This document shows, one piece after another, positions 1-13,311 of a stretch of DNA of 64,000 nucleotides. The DNA is from Allodiplogaster sudhausi (taxonomy: Eukaryota; Nematoda; Chromadorea; Rhabditida; Diplogasteridae). Under the pieces are notes generated by a model. It did no database searches. It had not been told where the DNA came from and was given only the letters and a program-made list of their open reading frames with translations. The number at the start of each line of letters is the position of its first letter. Positions within the stretch are counted from its first letter, which is position 1. The stretch lies in the NCBI GenBank assembly GCA_945643635.1, contig CALZFC010000032.1:589501-653500 (forward strand), read 5' to 3'. The position numbers and the translations under genes were made by a program.

Positions 1-491
1 CGGAGAGAGAAAGAGAGAGATTGAGAGAGAGAGAGGGTAAGAGAGAAAAAATAATGTGAGAGAAAAATGTGAAGAGTTTGTTTTCATGGGAATAGAAACA
101 CAGTAAGATATGCTACTCAACAACCGTTGACAATGAAATGCTAATGCGCAGCGGGATTTATTTATCTCTATATCTCTTTCTCCCTTTCTCTCTCTCTCCC
201 TTTCTCTCTCTCTTTCTTTCTGTCTGTCTCTCTCTTTCTCTCTCTCTCTCTTTCTCTCGGTTCCTCTCTCTACGTCTTCCTCCTACTCGCATTTTCAAAT
301 ATGCCTCGCTCTCACTCTCCACCTGACAAGAGAGCCCAATTAGCATTCTTATCTGGTTGCGCAACTTCTTGCTGAAGACAAGGCAGGTGCACGGGCAGAA
401 GAGAGCAGGAGAGCCAGGTGACATCCACGTAATGTTGATCTCCTATCTGCTTCCTGACTTCACTCCCTCCTCTTATTCCCGCTTTCTCTTG

Positions 492-533
<42 letters not shown>

Positions 534-1103
534 CTTTCTCTCTACTTCTTTATTTCTTTCTCTCTCTCGCGCTCTCTCTCTCTCGCACTCTCTCTCTCTC
601 TTTCTCGTTCTCTTTCACCGACTCTTCTTCCTTTGCATGGCATACCATATTTCATAATTAACTTTTTCTTAATGATTTCTTTTATTTAACTGTCAACCTG
701 GCGGTTTTCATGTCATGGCTCCGGATAAATAAATACCACGAGAAAACTTTCTGATCTGACAAGAGGATGATAACATTTGACTTGAATGGCTAAATAGACA
801 AGTAGCGGAGCATAATTGCCGTCAGATTCCAATTACAACCTTCCGTCCAGCTTGTATATTATTTGTATGCGCACTCGACATTCATATACTCTACAGCTCT
901 TTTCCATATCTCCTTATATTTCTTCTCTCGCTCCCTCTTTCTCTCTCTCTCTCTTTCTCTCTGTCTCTCTCTCTCTAACCCTTCTTTGTACTCTCCAGAT
1001 CACAAACACCGCTCCCACCTGGCCATCCATGCAAATTGACCGCTGACTTATCATTATGACTGATCTCTCCTTTCGGAAAGGAAGACATTCGCTCTTTCCC
1101 TAT

Positions 1104-1147
<44 letters not shown>

Positions 1148-1434
1148 TTTACTCTCTAACTCTTGCACTGTCTTTTCTCTGTCACTATATCCCTCTCTCT
1201 CTTTCTCTCTCTCATTCTTCCGCTCCCTCTAACCCTAAGATACCAGCTTTGTAAGATGCAATAACCGTTTGCGACCAATCAAACTTGGCCGTCAAACATG
1301 GTAACAAAAAGACACGGAGCGCACTCTTTGTCCATCTTTCTCTCTCCGTCTCTCCCTCTCCCTCTCGCTCTATTTCCCAATCTCTCTCTCTCTCACCCCT
1401 CATTCTCTCTCTCTCTCTCTCTCTCTCCTGCCAG

Positions 1435-1495
1435 TTCCAATCACCAGTTCCCGCTTTGTGTGAATACATCTTCTTCATCGCTTCTTTTCCTGATG
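1435..1495 (+). other. candidate internal exon, unknown gene
   Basis: A 61-bp unique island has a CT-rich acceptor ending in ccag and a donor gtgaga. It reads as a hydrophobic-aromatic peptide containing LCEYIFFIASFPD. No start or stop lies inside it and the family is not recognised. It could be chance. Confidence 0.3.
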
Positions 1496-1735
1496 GTGAG
1501 AGTGTCCCCCGTCAATCTATGTTTCATCTTCAGTCACCGCCAATGTATCATTCACATTTTCCTTTTTCGCCTCTCTTTCTCTCTGTTTGCTCTCTACCCT
1601 CTACCTCTCTTTCTCTATCATTCTTTCTTTATCTCTTTCTCTATCTCTTTTTATATGTCTCTCTTTCTCTCTCCCTCTCATCCTTCTTCTTCAGGCCGCT
1701 TCTTTGCATGAGTGATTCCAGTGAAGGAGGCAGAT

Positions 1736-1775
<40 letters not shown>

Positions 1776-1836
1776 CATCCTCTTTGATGTATAAGTGGAC
1801 GGAGGTAAATGGACAAGGAGTGATGAGACTTCGACT

Positions 1837-1883
<47 letters not shown>

Positions 1884-2493
1884 TATTGAGAAAGAGAGGG
1901 AGAGATAACTGGGAAAGGTATTTCGTTCGGAACAAGCGAGATAAATAGAAAATATTAAAGAGAAAAAATGTTGTATTGATCCTCTATCCCCTGCAACTAT
2001 ACAACAAATATGTTGTTCAGGATTACGTATCTGCTTATGCATTGTGATTCAAAAAATCATCACGCACGGGTCTTTCCCGGGCCGCCCATCCTTCGTTGTG
2101 AAAAAGGAAGCAAATAGATATTTGTTAGTGAACACCTTATTTCATTCAAATCACATTTGAGTTTATGCTCAATTTTCTGTCCTAGCCAGTTCTTTTATCA
2201 GCATCTCTATCATTGTGTCCAAATGCTTTAGGATCAACTCTCTTCTCACCTCTTTCTGTTCCATCTCGCTCTCGCACTCTCTCTATCTTGTTCGGTGTCT
2301 TTTTTCCCTCTCTCTCTCTCCCTCTCCTTCTCTCCTCCTTCTTTTCTCTCTCACTCTCTCTCTCTCAAACACACTCTCTCTCTCAAAGGCCCCTCATCGA
2401 CGGGTGCTAATGTTCTGAAGGCATTGCTCACTGCGGGGAGTCAGGAGCCGTAAATTGGCCTTTTCTCGCTTATGTCCAGAGCCGGGCCGTGAA

Positions 2494-2535
2494 ATGTCAA
2501 CTTCTCCCTGGCTGCCCTTCATTCGCGCATTCTTG
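2494..2535 (+). other. candidate first exon, unknown gene
   Basis: An ATG opens a short frame (MSTSPWLPFIRAFL) ending at a strong donor, gtaaga. The peptide is mildly hydrophobic and could begin a secreted or membrane protein. A downstream exon could not be linked. Confidence 0.25.
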
Positions 2536-3311
2536 GTAAGAAGAGCCCACCGGCGCCCTTTGGTGAGAGAGAGAGAGATGAAGAGAGAAAGGAGAGAAAG
2601 GAGAGAAAGGAGAGAAAGAGAGAGAAAGAGAGAAAGTGAGAAAGAGAGAATTAGAGAGAGAGAGAGTTAGAGAGAGAGCCAAAGAGAGATAGAGAAAGGG
2701 TGAGAGATAGAGATAGATCGAGAACTCCTAGGGTGAGAGGGGAAGAAGAGTGAGAGAGAGAGAGAGAGAGAAATCGAAAGCCTGCTACAGCATTTCTTTT
2801 CACACATTCGGGAGGAAACGCTGCCATTTGGTTTCTCTTTCTAATCCTTGCTCCACTCTCTCTCTTTCTCTCTCTCTCTCTCCTTCTCTCTCTCTCTCTC
2901 TCCATCCCCCCTCTCTCTTTCCGTGACCTTTTGCACTCATCATAACACATCTGCACTATGATTATTACACTCTCCCGGCTAACTTCTCATCTTCATAATA
3001 TCTTTAATGAACACACATACATACCAGTTCACGGTTTGATCGACATTTTCTGTTCCACTTTTAATTATAGCAAGGATGAGCCGTTGAAAAGCGCCATTAC
3101 ATAAGAAGGATGCCTAGTTGGAAATATGTATGTATATAAATTACATTATTGCTATAATTAATAATTATGTATATATTTACATTTTAATTTAAATAACATA
3201 ATCTATATACATATTTCCACCTCTAAACATCTTGACTCATTTTTGCCTGCTCCTTACATGTCTTTTTTCAAAAGAATAATATATGTTTTGCCCTGTAAGA
3301 TCGCGTGGAAT

Positions 3312-3360
<49 letters not shown>

Positions 3361-4904
3361 TAAGGAAATAGGTACAGGAGTAAGTAGGAGAGATCAGAAA
3401 GCTTTTTTTTTTCAAAGAATATTCATAAATTTTTTTTTGCCATTATCATTAATTAATTTCTAAAGTGAGCAAAGATGTAATTAAAAGGAACTGGAGTCAC
3501 AATAGGGGGGAACGAAGGAAAGCGAGAGAGAAAGAGAGAGAGAGAAAGAGAGCAAGAAAGAACAAATAATTCTAAACCTTGAGTTGTCCACGCCTTCCTC
3601 TCGCCGGGCGGTCCTCTCATGATGACCATTTGGTGGCTTCTCATCATCGTTTCTTCTTTGTTGCGCAACTTCATCTTACGGCTTGAAAGATCTTTCCTAT
3701 GGTCCCAGAGAGCTCCATTAAAGATCTGAGGGATATCTATGGACCACTTCTGAGCTCCTTTAAAGGTCTTAGGCACATCTATGGACCCCCCTCCTCTCTG
3801 ACCACATCCCCCCCCCCCAACTAACCACTTCCGCCCCAATTGATGCACACCTAATGCGACCGCCATCATCTTGAGAGAGGAACAAAGAGCGAATGTATCC
3901 CAGGGATTTATAAAGTTGCGCCACGAGGATTACGAGAGGCAGGATTAGGCAGAGAGAGGGAGAGAGAGCGCGAGAGAGAGGGAGAGAGAGCGAGAGAGAG
4001 AGGTAGAGAGAGGGAGAGAGAGTGAGAGAGAAAGAGAGGGAGAGAGAGAGGGAGAGAGAGAGAGCGAGAGAGAGGGAGAGAGCGAGAGAGTTAGAGAGCA
4101 CTTGGAAAATAATGAGAGATAGAGAAAGCGATAGAGGTAGAGATAAAGATAGAGAGAGAGAGAGAGGTAGAGAGAGAGAGAGCACATGGAAGAAAGTGAG
4201 AGAAAGAGAGCTAGACAGCGCGAGAGAGAGAGCTACAAAACACAGTGGCTGACCGGGATTCTTTCACTGCTGTAAGCCACAAACGATTAGCCCCGCCCTC
4301 CTACAAAACGCTGTCGTCCTCTCTCTCTCTCCCTTTCTCTCTACTTTATCTTTCTTCCTCATTCTCATGGTCGTTCTTCTACTTTATGTCGTGAGACCAT
4401 CTTTAAAATCACATTTACAGTAAGCAAAATTTTTGGTCCATGATTAATATATGTATGTATTATCATTAGTATTTCCTTGACTGGATACTACAAGTCTGAA
4501 TAATTCCGTTTACAAAATTAGTATGTCCTTTACACCATAAAAGTACATATTCCACTTCTTTTAATCTATATATTGTTTAGGAAATTACTTTTTTTAAAGT
4601 TCGCTTTGCGTTCTGTATTTATCAAAGGAGCAGAGCAACACTGTGGTTCGGTCGCGCTAACTTCTTTATATTTTTTTCTGAATGCTCATCTTCCTCGTTT
4701 CCGAATCTATAATCTCTCTCTCATTCTCTCTTTCGTTTTTATCTCTCTCTTCCTCCCTCCCACCCTCTCCCTCCCTCTCTCGCTCTCTTTCTCGTTCTCT
4801 CTCTCTCTATCCCTCTCTCTCTCTCTCTTACTCTCTCTCTCACTCTCCCCCTCTCTCTCTATCTCTGTCTTTCTCTCTTTCCTTTCTTTCCTTAACTGCC
4901 TTGG

Positions 4905-5015
4905 GCCACCACAAGGCAAGCCATCGTTCGGAATGACATTCTTCTGAAATGATTCCGCTCCCAGCTCTGCTACCAGATCCACCCCGCCATTTCGCTCACT
5001 TTCACCGTCTGACAT
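4905..5015 (-). other. candidate coding island, unknown gene
   Basis: The minus strand starts with ATG and reads about 37 codons of normal composition (MSDGESERNGG onward, then a VIPNDGLPCGG stretch) before entering the GA repeat. This contrasts sharply with the flanking repeat translations. No splice partner was identified. Confidence 0.25.
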
Positions 5016-5254
5016 CTGGCGTTTGATTGGCTGGCATCTTTAAGATGTCTCTCTCTCTCTCGCTTTCTCTTTCTCTCTCTACTCTCTCTACTCTCTCTAC
5101 TCTCTCTCTCTTTCTTCTCTCTTCTCTCTCTTCTTTCTCTACTCTCTCTCTCTCCTTCTCGCTCTCTCTCTTTCTCTATCGCCCACCCCTCTTCCTCACT
5201 TTTCTATTCTCCTTCTCTCCCTTCGTGTCGCCGCTCCTTTCTTCCTCAAAAAAG

Positions 5255-5338
5255 CAGACATCGCGATCAAAACCCATCAGACAGAGCCCCCCTTCAAGGA
5301 TCCTCTTGTGGATTACTTTTATGACTTTGGCTACGGGG
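5255..5338 (+). other. candidate internal exon, unknown gene
   Basis: An 84-bp island has a CT-rich acceptor (caaaaaag) and donor gtgatc. It encodes an acidic-aromatic peptide containing FKDPLVDYFYDFGYG. The composition is typical of real protein and flanked on both sides by CT tracts, as in the confirmed genes of this window. The family is not recognised. Confidence 0.35.
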
Positions 5339-7377
5339 GTGATCTTCCTGGCTCTCCCTTTCTCTGTATCTCTCTCTCTCTCTCTCTTTCTCTTTCTCTC
5401 TCCTCCTCTGTTTCTTTCTTCCTCTCTCTCTAGTCCTCTACTTCTCTCCCTATCTCTTCCTTAACCCCCCCCCTCTCTCTCTCTCTCGGTGTCACCTTCA
5501 TTTTGATTTGATGGATACATCATAGCGTCGCACAATGACAAGCAGATGCCGCCGGCCGGGTGCGCGTCTAAAGAAAAAGGAAGAGAGAGAAAGAGAGGGA
5601 GTGAGAGAGAGAGAAAGAGGGAGAGATGGAGAGAGGGAGAGAACGAAAGAGGCAGTGAGAGGTAGGAGAATTGAAGTGGGGATGGAGAAAAAGAGGGAGA
5701 GAGAAAGAGCGAGAGAGAAAGATAAAGAAGAGAGAAGCAGAAAGAAACATTGACGTGAGGTGAGTGATGAGTATGAATGAAGAGTGATGGCTGAGTGAGG
5801 ACGAGAGACGAGTGATGAAGGGACCCTCGGGAAGACTTTCTGTCTTCTCCTTGTGCTAGAGGGGAAGACATGGGGAGAGAAAGAGAGAGGGAGAGATAGA
5901 GTGAAAAAGAGAGAGATAGAGAGGAGGAGGAGAGAGAGAATGGAGAGAGATTGCGAGAAAGAGAGTAGAAAAAGTCTTATAAACTTGGCTCTCCTAAAAA
6001 AATATTAAGCACTGGAAGCGAGCACCGTTCAGTGCTTTTTGGGTGTTTTATCCACCTTTGAAATATTTTTTCCTTTGCGACCGACCGAGAGAGTTTCACA
6101 TGTTTGCATACGAGGCAAAAAAAATCCCGGAGAGCATCAAAAATCATTGATGTTTGTATGTATGTATCATTCTTTTGTCATACATACATTTTTTCATTAC
6201 AATTTCTTGCTCTCTCTCTCTCTCAACTCGCATGGAGTGAAGAAAGAACAGTCTCGATTGTAAAGGCAGCGCATCCTGAACTTAAATGTTCACATTCTCT
6301 TATTCTCTTCAGCTTCTGATCTCTCGAGAGTTTACTCGGTCTTTTGCTCTCTCACTCTCTCTCTCTCTCTCTCTTTTCCACTCTCTTTCTCACACACTCT
6401 CTCTCTTATCAATCACCTTCCCCCCCGCACTCTCAATCTCTCCAACTCTACCATAGATCTCGCTCTCATTTGTTCTGTTTCTCAGTCTCTCTCTCTCTAT
6501 CTCTTTCTTTCTTTCTCTCTCTCTCTCTCTTCACTTCTTGTCATCTCTGATCGTAAGACTCAGCGTCGTCTATCGAACGTTTTTCGCTATCGCGTACCGA
6601 CAGCTTGTCCAGTCATCTCTTCCTCTCACTCGATCGCCCTCATTCGATTTCAACTCATCTCTGTTTCTCTCTCTCTCTCCCTCTCTCCCTCTCTCTATCA
6701 CACACTCTCTCGCCCTCTCTCGCATCCTGCGTCTCCTCCCTCTGATTCCTTTCACTATGTCACGTCGATTTTGTCTCGATTCCTCCATGTCAAACATTCT
6801 TAACGTCTATTCTTATTATATCCTTCTATCTTCCTCTCTATTTCGCTTTCTCTTTCACTCTCTTCTCTCTCTCTCTCTTCTCTCTCTCTCTTCTCTCTCT
6901 CTCTGTCTTCTCTCTCTATCTCTGTCTTCTCTCTCTATCTCTACTGACGAAACATTCTTCCTGTCTATTCATATTATAAACAGTTCTGTCGCTCCCTCCC
7001 CCTTTATGTCAAGTAATTCATTCTCTTGAGGAATTCTCTTTCACTTCTGTGCAACTTCACCTTGTTCAGTGATCCTTGCCAAATTAAATTTTATTATTTT
7101 CGCCAAAAGGCTGATACGTAATCAGCTACAAGTATTGACTGAAATAGTTGGCTGCGCTATCAAAACCACCTTGAGTGGAATGTAGCTGATTTACTTTATA
7201 AAATTCCTTTTGTTCATGACTAAAATCCCTACATTATTATCCGTGATCACTTTTCAATCGACCTTTACGGATTCTACTCTTAACTGATTCTCTGTTAGTT
7301 TGCTCCGCCCCATCTCAAGCTAACACTGATCACTTTTTTCTGTCTCTAACTCTCTCTCTTTTCTCTCCTTCTTTCTC

Positions 7378-7434
<57 letters not shown>

Positions 7435-8719
7435 ACACTCCATGTTGACTTGATCCCTCAATGCACCAGGCTTAATCTCCAGCTCGTGACCAATCTAAAG
7501 CTGTATCTCTGATCGTGTTTACATTTAACTTCATAACATTTTACTTTTTAAACACAGAAATCCGGCGCATGAGTTGTATCCTGCATTTTGTCCACCCCCC
7601 CCCCCCACAGTTTCCTAATACCTCAGATTTATTAAACACCATTGAAGGCGTTCTGCGTACTGTAGATGTGAGAAAGTATAGAAGAATCCCCAGAATGTAC
7701 TCTTTCCATTTTCTTGCTATTACCTCTTTCTATCTTTCTCTCTCTCTCTCTCTCGTAATTTTTTTCGTCTCTCGCTCTCTCCCTCTTTACCTTCATCTCT
7801 TGCTCTCTTTCTTTCTCTCTTTCTCTTCATCTCTCTATCTCTTGCTCTCTCACTCACTATCTTTCGATCTTTCTCTCTCTCTCACTCTCGCGACATAAAG
7901 TTATCGGCTTAGGCCCTAAGAAGTGACGAACCTGACAGGCTTGCTGATTGAAACACGCCAAAATGACAGCTGATTGTGATGTCATCAGAAAGCAAGGCAG
8001 AGAGAGAGAGAGCGAATGGTAGAGAGAGATAAAGAGAGAGAGAGAGAGAGAGAGAGCGAAGGAGAGAGATTCAGAGAAAGCTAGAAAGAGATCAAGAGAC
8101 AAAGAAATGAAGAGAGAGAGAGAGAAATGGAAACAGATTGAAGGGCACAGCGTCCCGATATGATCACACGATAGGATAATAGTTCCTCGGTATTTGGAAA
8201 AATTGCCATATCCTCTCTATATTAATCCCCGATACGGTAGTAATAATTTAAAAAAATATCACCGACTCAATTTCCTTGACAAAACGAAGAAAGAAACAAA
8301 GAATCTACATTGTTTCTGCAAATAATATTGGTATTTAGCTAAATGAAGAAATGATTGTAAAAACAATACAATATTCCAATTCGGGGTCTATTTTCGCCTA
8401 CTGGTTCCAGCTGACATGCAAATCGAATAGCGTTTTTGAGGTTGAATAAGAATTATTTTTAAATGAATGAAAATATTAGTTCCCTAGAATTTTCTGCTTG
8501 GAAAAAATGTTGTGTTGTGCTTTCGTGCAAATGTTCAACAGACCAATTCGGGAGATTAAACACGTCCATCACTAGTTTTTGACAGCTTCTTCTTGCAAAG
8601 AAGACTTCCATGCATTCCTTTCTCAATTTCTCTCTCTCTCTCTCTTTTTCTGTCTCACTCTCTCATTCTCTCTTTTTCTCTCTCTCTCTCACTCTCTCCG
8701 ACCTGTTTACTTGGGCCAG

Positions 8720-8768
8720 TATAGACGGTTGAATGACAGATTGGATTGGGGTGACGCAGAAATCACAG
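8720..8768 (+). other. candidate internal exon, unknown gene
   Basis: A 49-bp island sits between acceptor gccag and donor gttgag and reads YRRLNDRLDWGDAEIT. It is too short to classify. Confidence 0.25.
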
Positions 8769-9332
8769 GTTGAGTGAAGCTAGCAAAGAGAACTTGAGAG
8801 AGGGAGGGGAGAGAAAGAGAGAGACGAGAGAGAGAGGAGAGAAAGAGAGTTCGAGAAGAAAGAGAAAAGAGAGAGAAGAGAGAGGGTAGATAGATGGTAG
8901 AGAAACAAAGAAGTTAACTCCTGAAGCCGTTTCGGTTTAGAAATGCGAGCATTACTGGCGTCCATCTGTAGAAGGTTTCGCGCGATATGGAGATTATGAC
9001 GGAGAGAGAAAGTCGGATAAAGAGAGGGAGAGAAAGAGAGAAGGAGAGAAAGAAGAGAGGGAGATGAAGAAGACGAAAAGAGAGAGGATTGTTAGGGTGA
9101 AAGATGGAGAGAGAGAGTGAGAGAGAAAGAGAGAAAGAGATAGATAAAGGAGCTGTCTCGATGGCGCTCTGCTTCCTCGCTGTCAAGTCGCATTTGTTTG
9201 CGACAGATTCAGCAATGAATGCCACTCTCGAGTGGTGTCACGATGTCATTCAGAAGGAGTGAGAAGAAAGATAGGGTGGAGAGAGGGAGAGAGGGAGGGA
9301 GTGAAAGGGAGGGAGAGAGAGGGTGGGAAGGG

Positions 9333-9370
<38 letters not shown>

Positions 9371-9702
9371 TGAAGAGAAACGAAGAGAGAGAGAGAGAGG
9401 AGGAGAGTGGGAGAAAGAGAGGGGAGAGATAAACGGAGAGATAGAGCAGAAACGAAGTGAGAGAGAGAGAGAGATTACTTTGAAGAGAGACATGAAATCT
9501 GACAGATCTCTGTATCGCGCTCTCTCTCTCCTCTCTTACTTCTGTCGCCTGCAAGGAATCATCGGCCTGGAGACAGTGATTCCTGACATTTGCACACAAG
9601 GATGTGAGCGTCAAAAATGATAGACAAGCAGGAAGCGAGAGTGAGTGGAGCGGAGAGAGAGAGGCAGAGAGAGAGAGAGCTGATAAAGTAGAGAGAGACG
9701 GA

Positions 9703-9742
<40 letters not shown>

Positions 9743-10642
9743 ACAAAAAAGTAAGACAATAGGAAAAGTAGAAATAAAAAACGGGATGACGTGAGCAAAC
9801 AACATGAAGTCTATTCACTTCACCTGTCTCTCTCTCTCTCTGTCTCTCTCGATCTCTCTCTCTCATGCTATCTCTATTTCTCACCCTTATCTCTCTCTCT
9901 CTCTCTTTTTTCTTCTCTCTCTCTCTCTAACCCCTCTCAATCGCCCATCACTGTCCGTTCATCAGAATTCCTTGTCGCATCGTTACTGACAGACGTGAGA
10001 GATGGAAGAAAGGCATCGTATGACAGTTCTCTTTCTCTAATTCTTCCTCTCTCTCACTCATCTCTCTCTTTCTCTCTCTCTCTCTCTTTCTCTCTTTCTC
10101 TCTCTCTCTCTCTTTCTCTGTTTTTCTCTATCTCTCTCTCTCTCTCACCTTTCATCACTTTCCAATCCGAGAGTGTCATTCCTCTTTCTCGTCTTGTACT
10201 TCGCAGTCCGCTTCTTGACAGAACCACAGAGCAGCCAGCATAAATAGGCTGCGAAAGGATCCACCCAAACACTTTGTGGCTGACCAGAAAGAAACTTGTC
10301 GTGCTTTCAAGGCAATGTTTACAAAAGCATCATCATTACCTGCCCTTGAATCTTTCTTTCTCTATCATGTTGAAGAATTCACCAAAGTGATCCCGGAATT
10401 TTTTTTTAAATTAACATCCATTCACAGTTCCGCTCGCTAAATGTTTTTTTTTGCTATTAAGCGGCTCAAGTCATTGAATAATGTGGCTTTTCAAATTCAG
10501 ATTTTTTTCCCTATTATTCAATTTTTAATTGGTTTTTCCGTTTATGATCTCAACCGATGAACAAATAGCTTGCAGCGCAGCGCTCAAATCCACCGTCAAC
10601 TCCAAAAGCGTTCGAGAGAAGTGAAGAGAATTCGTTGTCAAG

Positions 10643-11250
10643 ATGTCCTCCTATGCCGTCACTTCCTTTGCCGACTTGCCGATGGACCTTCTCATGCGCA
10701 TCGTTTCAGAGCTGCCGCTCGCTGATCAGGTTATATTTGTAATTTATTTATTTTTTCATGCATCAAATTTAATGCTGTGACAAAAGTATCCGGTGACGTT
10801 ACGGAGGAAAAACTTTCGTTTGCTGGATGAAAATATAATCATTGTCATAAAAATAATGATAATAATAGAAAAGGAAAGGAAATTACACTCTTCTTAATCC
10901 ATAAATTACTATATCAATGACACCATTTGTACATATATGTATTTGTTCTGAGAAAAAAAATTAAATAAAAAAAAATTTTTTTTGTTATGAAATCAAAGGG
11001 AGTATTAATTAATTGGTTAATAGTTTAATAATAACAAATAAATATAAATAAATAATTAAATAAATAATTAAACTTCTAGATGCACCTGACCCAGGTGAGC
11101 AAACGAATTGGTCAGCTGCTTTCCTCGATTCACGTGCCTGTTATCGACGTCAATGACTTGATGTGAGTATGAAAAAAATATTTTTAAAAAAAGTTCTAAA
11201 TATATAAAAAATATTCCTCCTCCTCCCTATCTCCCCCACTCTTCCTTTCA

Positions 11251-11297
<47 letters not shown>

Positions 11298-11850
11298 ACT
11301 CCCTATCCCACTCCATCTCTAATTTACAGTCTCTCCGTCCGTGCCTTTCTCCCACTGCCCCTCTCCTGCTCCCTCCACCGTCTCGGCCGTCTCCGAATGT
11401 CGCCAACCTCTGTCTCTTCTAATTCTCTTCCTTGCTGCGCTCTCTCCGCTGGACCCTCCACTGCGAAAGGGGACGAGAAGTGCAGAGTCATCCAGATCGA
11501 GATGAGGAGAGGAGGCGGAGTGAAGCGGGTGAGGAGCTAAAAAATTCAATTTTGAATTCACGCCAAAAATTCAATTTTGTATTGGCGCCTTTTTACGCAT
11601 GATACAAGGGCGAGAGAGAGAATGGTTACTTCGAGAGATCAGCTGTTTTCATTTTCCTTCAGATCGAAGCAGACCGACTCGACTCGCCTTCCCTGCCTCT
11701 TCTTCAACAAGCGATGCGCACGGTACCACAAATTTTATATTAATTAAAAAATATCTATTTAATTTAATATACATTTCGTGATGCATAAATTACAATATAT
11801 GTAAATCAGATTCTTTTCTTTTTCTCTAGCAATCTATTCATTTAGATATA

Positions 11851-11903
<53 letters not shown>

Positions 11904-12907
11904 TAATTTACATAACTTAGATATCCATCCGCCGCCGCCTCACCCTCGAGTGCGCGTTCGTGACGGACGAGCTCATCGAAACGCTTCTCCGCGCTCCCGG
12001 CGCGCTAAGGTAGAATAAATTTCGTTTCTAGTCTCTTTTTATAACATTTATTTCTCTTTATTTATTTATTCCCACTAGTGAGCATTTCCGTCATGAATCT
12101 CTTTCTTTTTCTCTTTCTTTCTCTTACTCTCTTAATCTCGATCTCTCTCTTTTTCTCTCTCTCTCGCCATCGTTTTCTCTGTCCCGCCTCTTGGCACCCA
12201 CCATTCCAACAAAAATTAAAAAAAAAAAGATATCAAATGTGTACAAGTAAGATCGGTATTGCAATGTGATAACAAAACAAAACAAAACAAAAAAAACGCA
12301 TAAAAAAGTATACGAAATATGTAGCTCGCAATCAATATTCTTCTTCTTATTCTTGATATTATTATTGCTAGTATTAATATTAATGATCTAATTCTTTGGT
12401 AATTCAGTGGTTTACCTCAAGGGCTCAATGTCATCGTTATCCATAAAGTAATTAATCTGAAATGATTATGATCATAGTGACTAATGATAGGAACTCTATG
12501 ATAATCGTAAACTTTTGATAGCAACTTAATTTTATGTATGTATCTAGTTGCCTAGGAAGTCTAGGAGGCGTAATATTTCACATTTTTATTTACTATTTCC
12601 TCACCTTCTAAGAATTTCTTCCTCAATGGCATAAAATACATCTGTATCGCACAATCGTTTTCATTCTTACTATTATTATTGTTATAAATGAACTGGCTTT
12701 GCCGCGTATCGTTGGCTAAACATAGTATGCCTATATGGCAATCAAAATGAATTGCAAACCACCGGCTCTGTCTTCAGTCATTCATTTTTTTCTTCTTCTT
12801 CAAATCTCTCTCTCTCATTCTAACTGCCTACTGCCACTGTCTCCCTCTCCCTCATCCCATCATATCATACTCTCTCTTTCATGTCTCCATTTCTCTGTCT
12901 CTGGGTC

Positions 12908-12971
<64 letters not shown>

Positions 12972-13271
12972 CTGCCAACATGCCAATTTGCAGTTCTGTT
13001 TCCTGCGTGGTGTTCTCTCTCTGTCGTCTGCGTCTCCTCTCTCCCTCCTCCCTCCGCCGTCTCCTCTCAGCAACTTCAGTCGAGCGACTTTTCTTCCAGT
13101 TCTGCGAGTTGGCAGAGAACACGATCAGCGATGAGGTAAGCGTATACGGATCAAATAAGTATAGACTCCTTCTCTCTCACTCTCTCCCTTTATGTCTCTC
13201 TCTGTCACTCTCCTCCCATCTCTCTGTCTCTTAATCTCGCCTATCTCTCCCTCCGCCTCCATCCCTCACTC

Positions 13272-13311
<40 letters not shown>

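Larger units (their letters stand above)
1..10600. repeat. CT/GA microsatellite sea with scattered unique islands
   Basis: This stretch is dominated by (CT)n, (GA)n and their imperfect variants, switching strand every few hundred bases (for example CT at 180-260, 490-610 and 1105-1145; GA at 1740-1772, 1837-1880, 3312-3358 and 9340-9366). The long frames rich in Ser/Leu/Phe or Arg/Glu that cross it are translations of the repeats. Between tracts lie unique islands of 50-150 bp, and some look like exons (separate entries). Other weaker islands read plausibly as protein near 1212-1330 (-), 9150-9260, 9545-9620 and 10160-10240. Parts near 3000-3260, 7030-7320 and 8200-8580 are AT-rich and show nothing I recognise. 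Confidence 0.85.

Noticed and set aside
1641..2042. Leu/Ser- or Arg/Glu-rich frames of 60-200 codons throughout the window
   Set aside because: They are translations of (CT)n/(GA)n in all frames and both strands, without splice logic or domain content.
3453..3869. Minus frame of 138 codons with a duplicated SIDVPKTFKGAQ-like unit
   Set aside because: The unit comes from an imperfect 38-bp tandem duplication at about 3710-3785; the rest is low complexity and has no splice sites.
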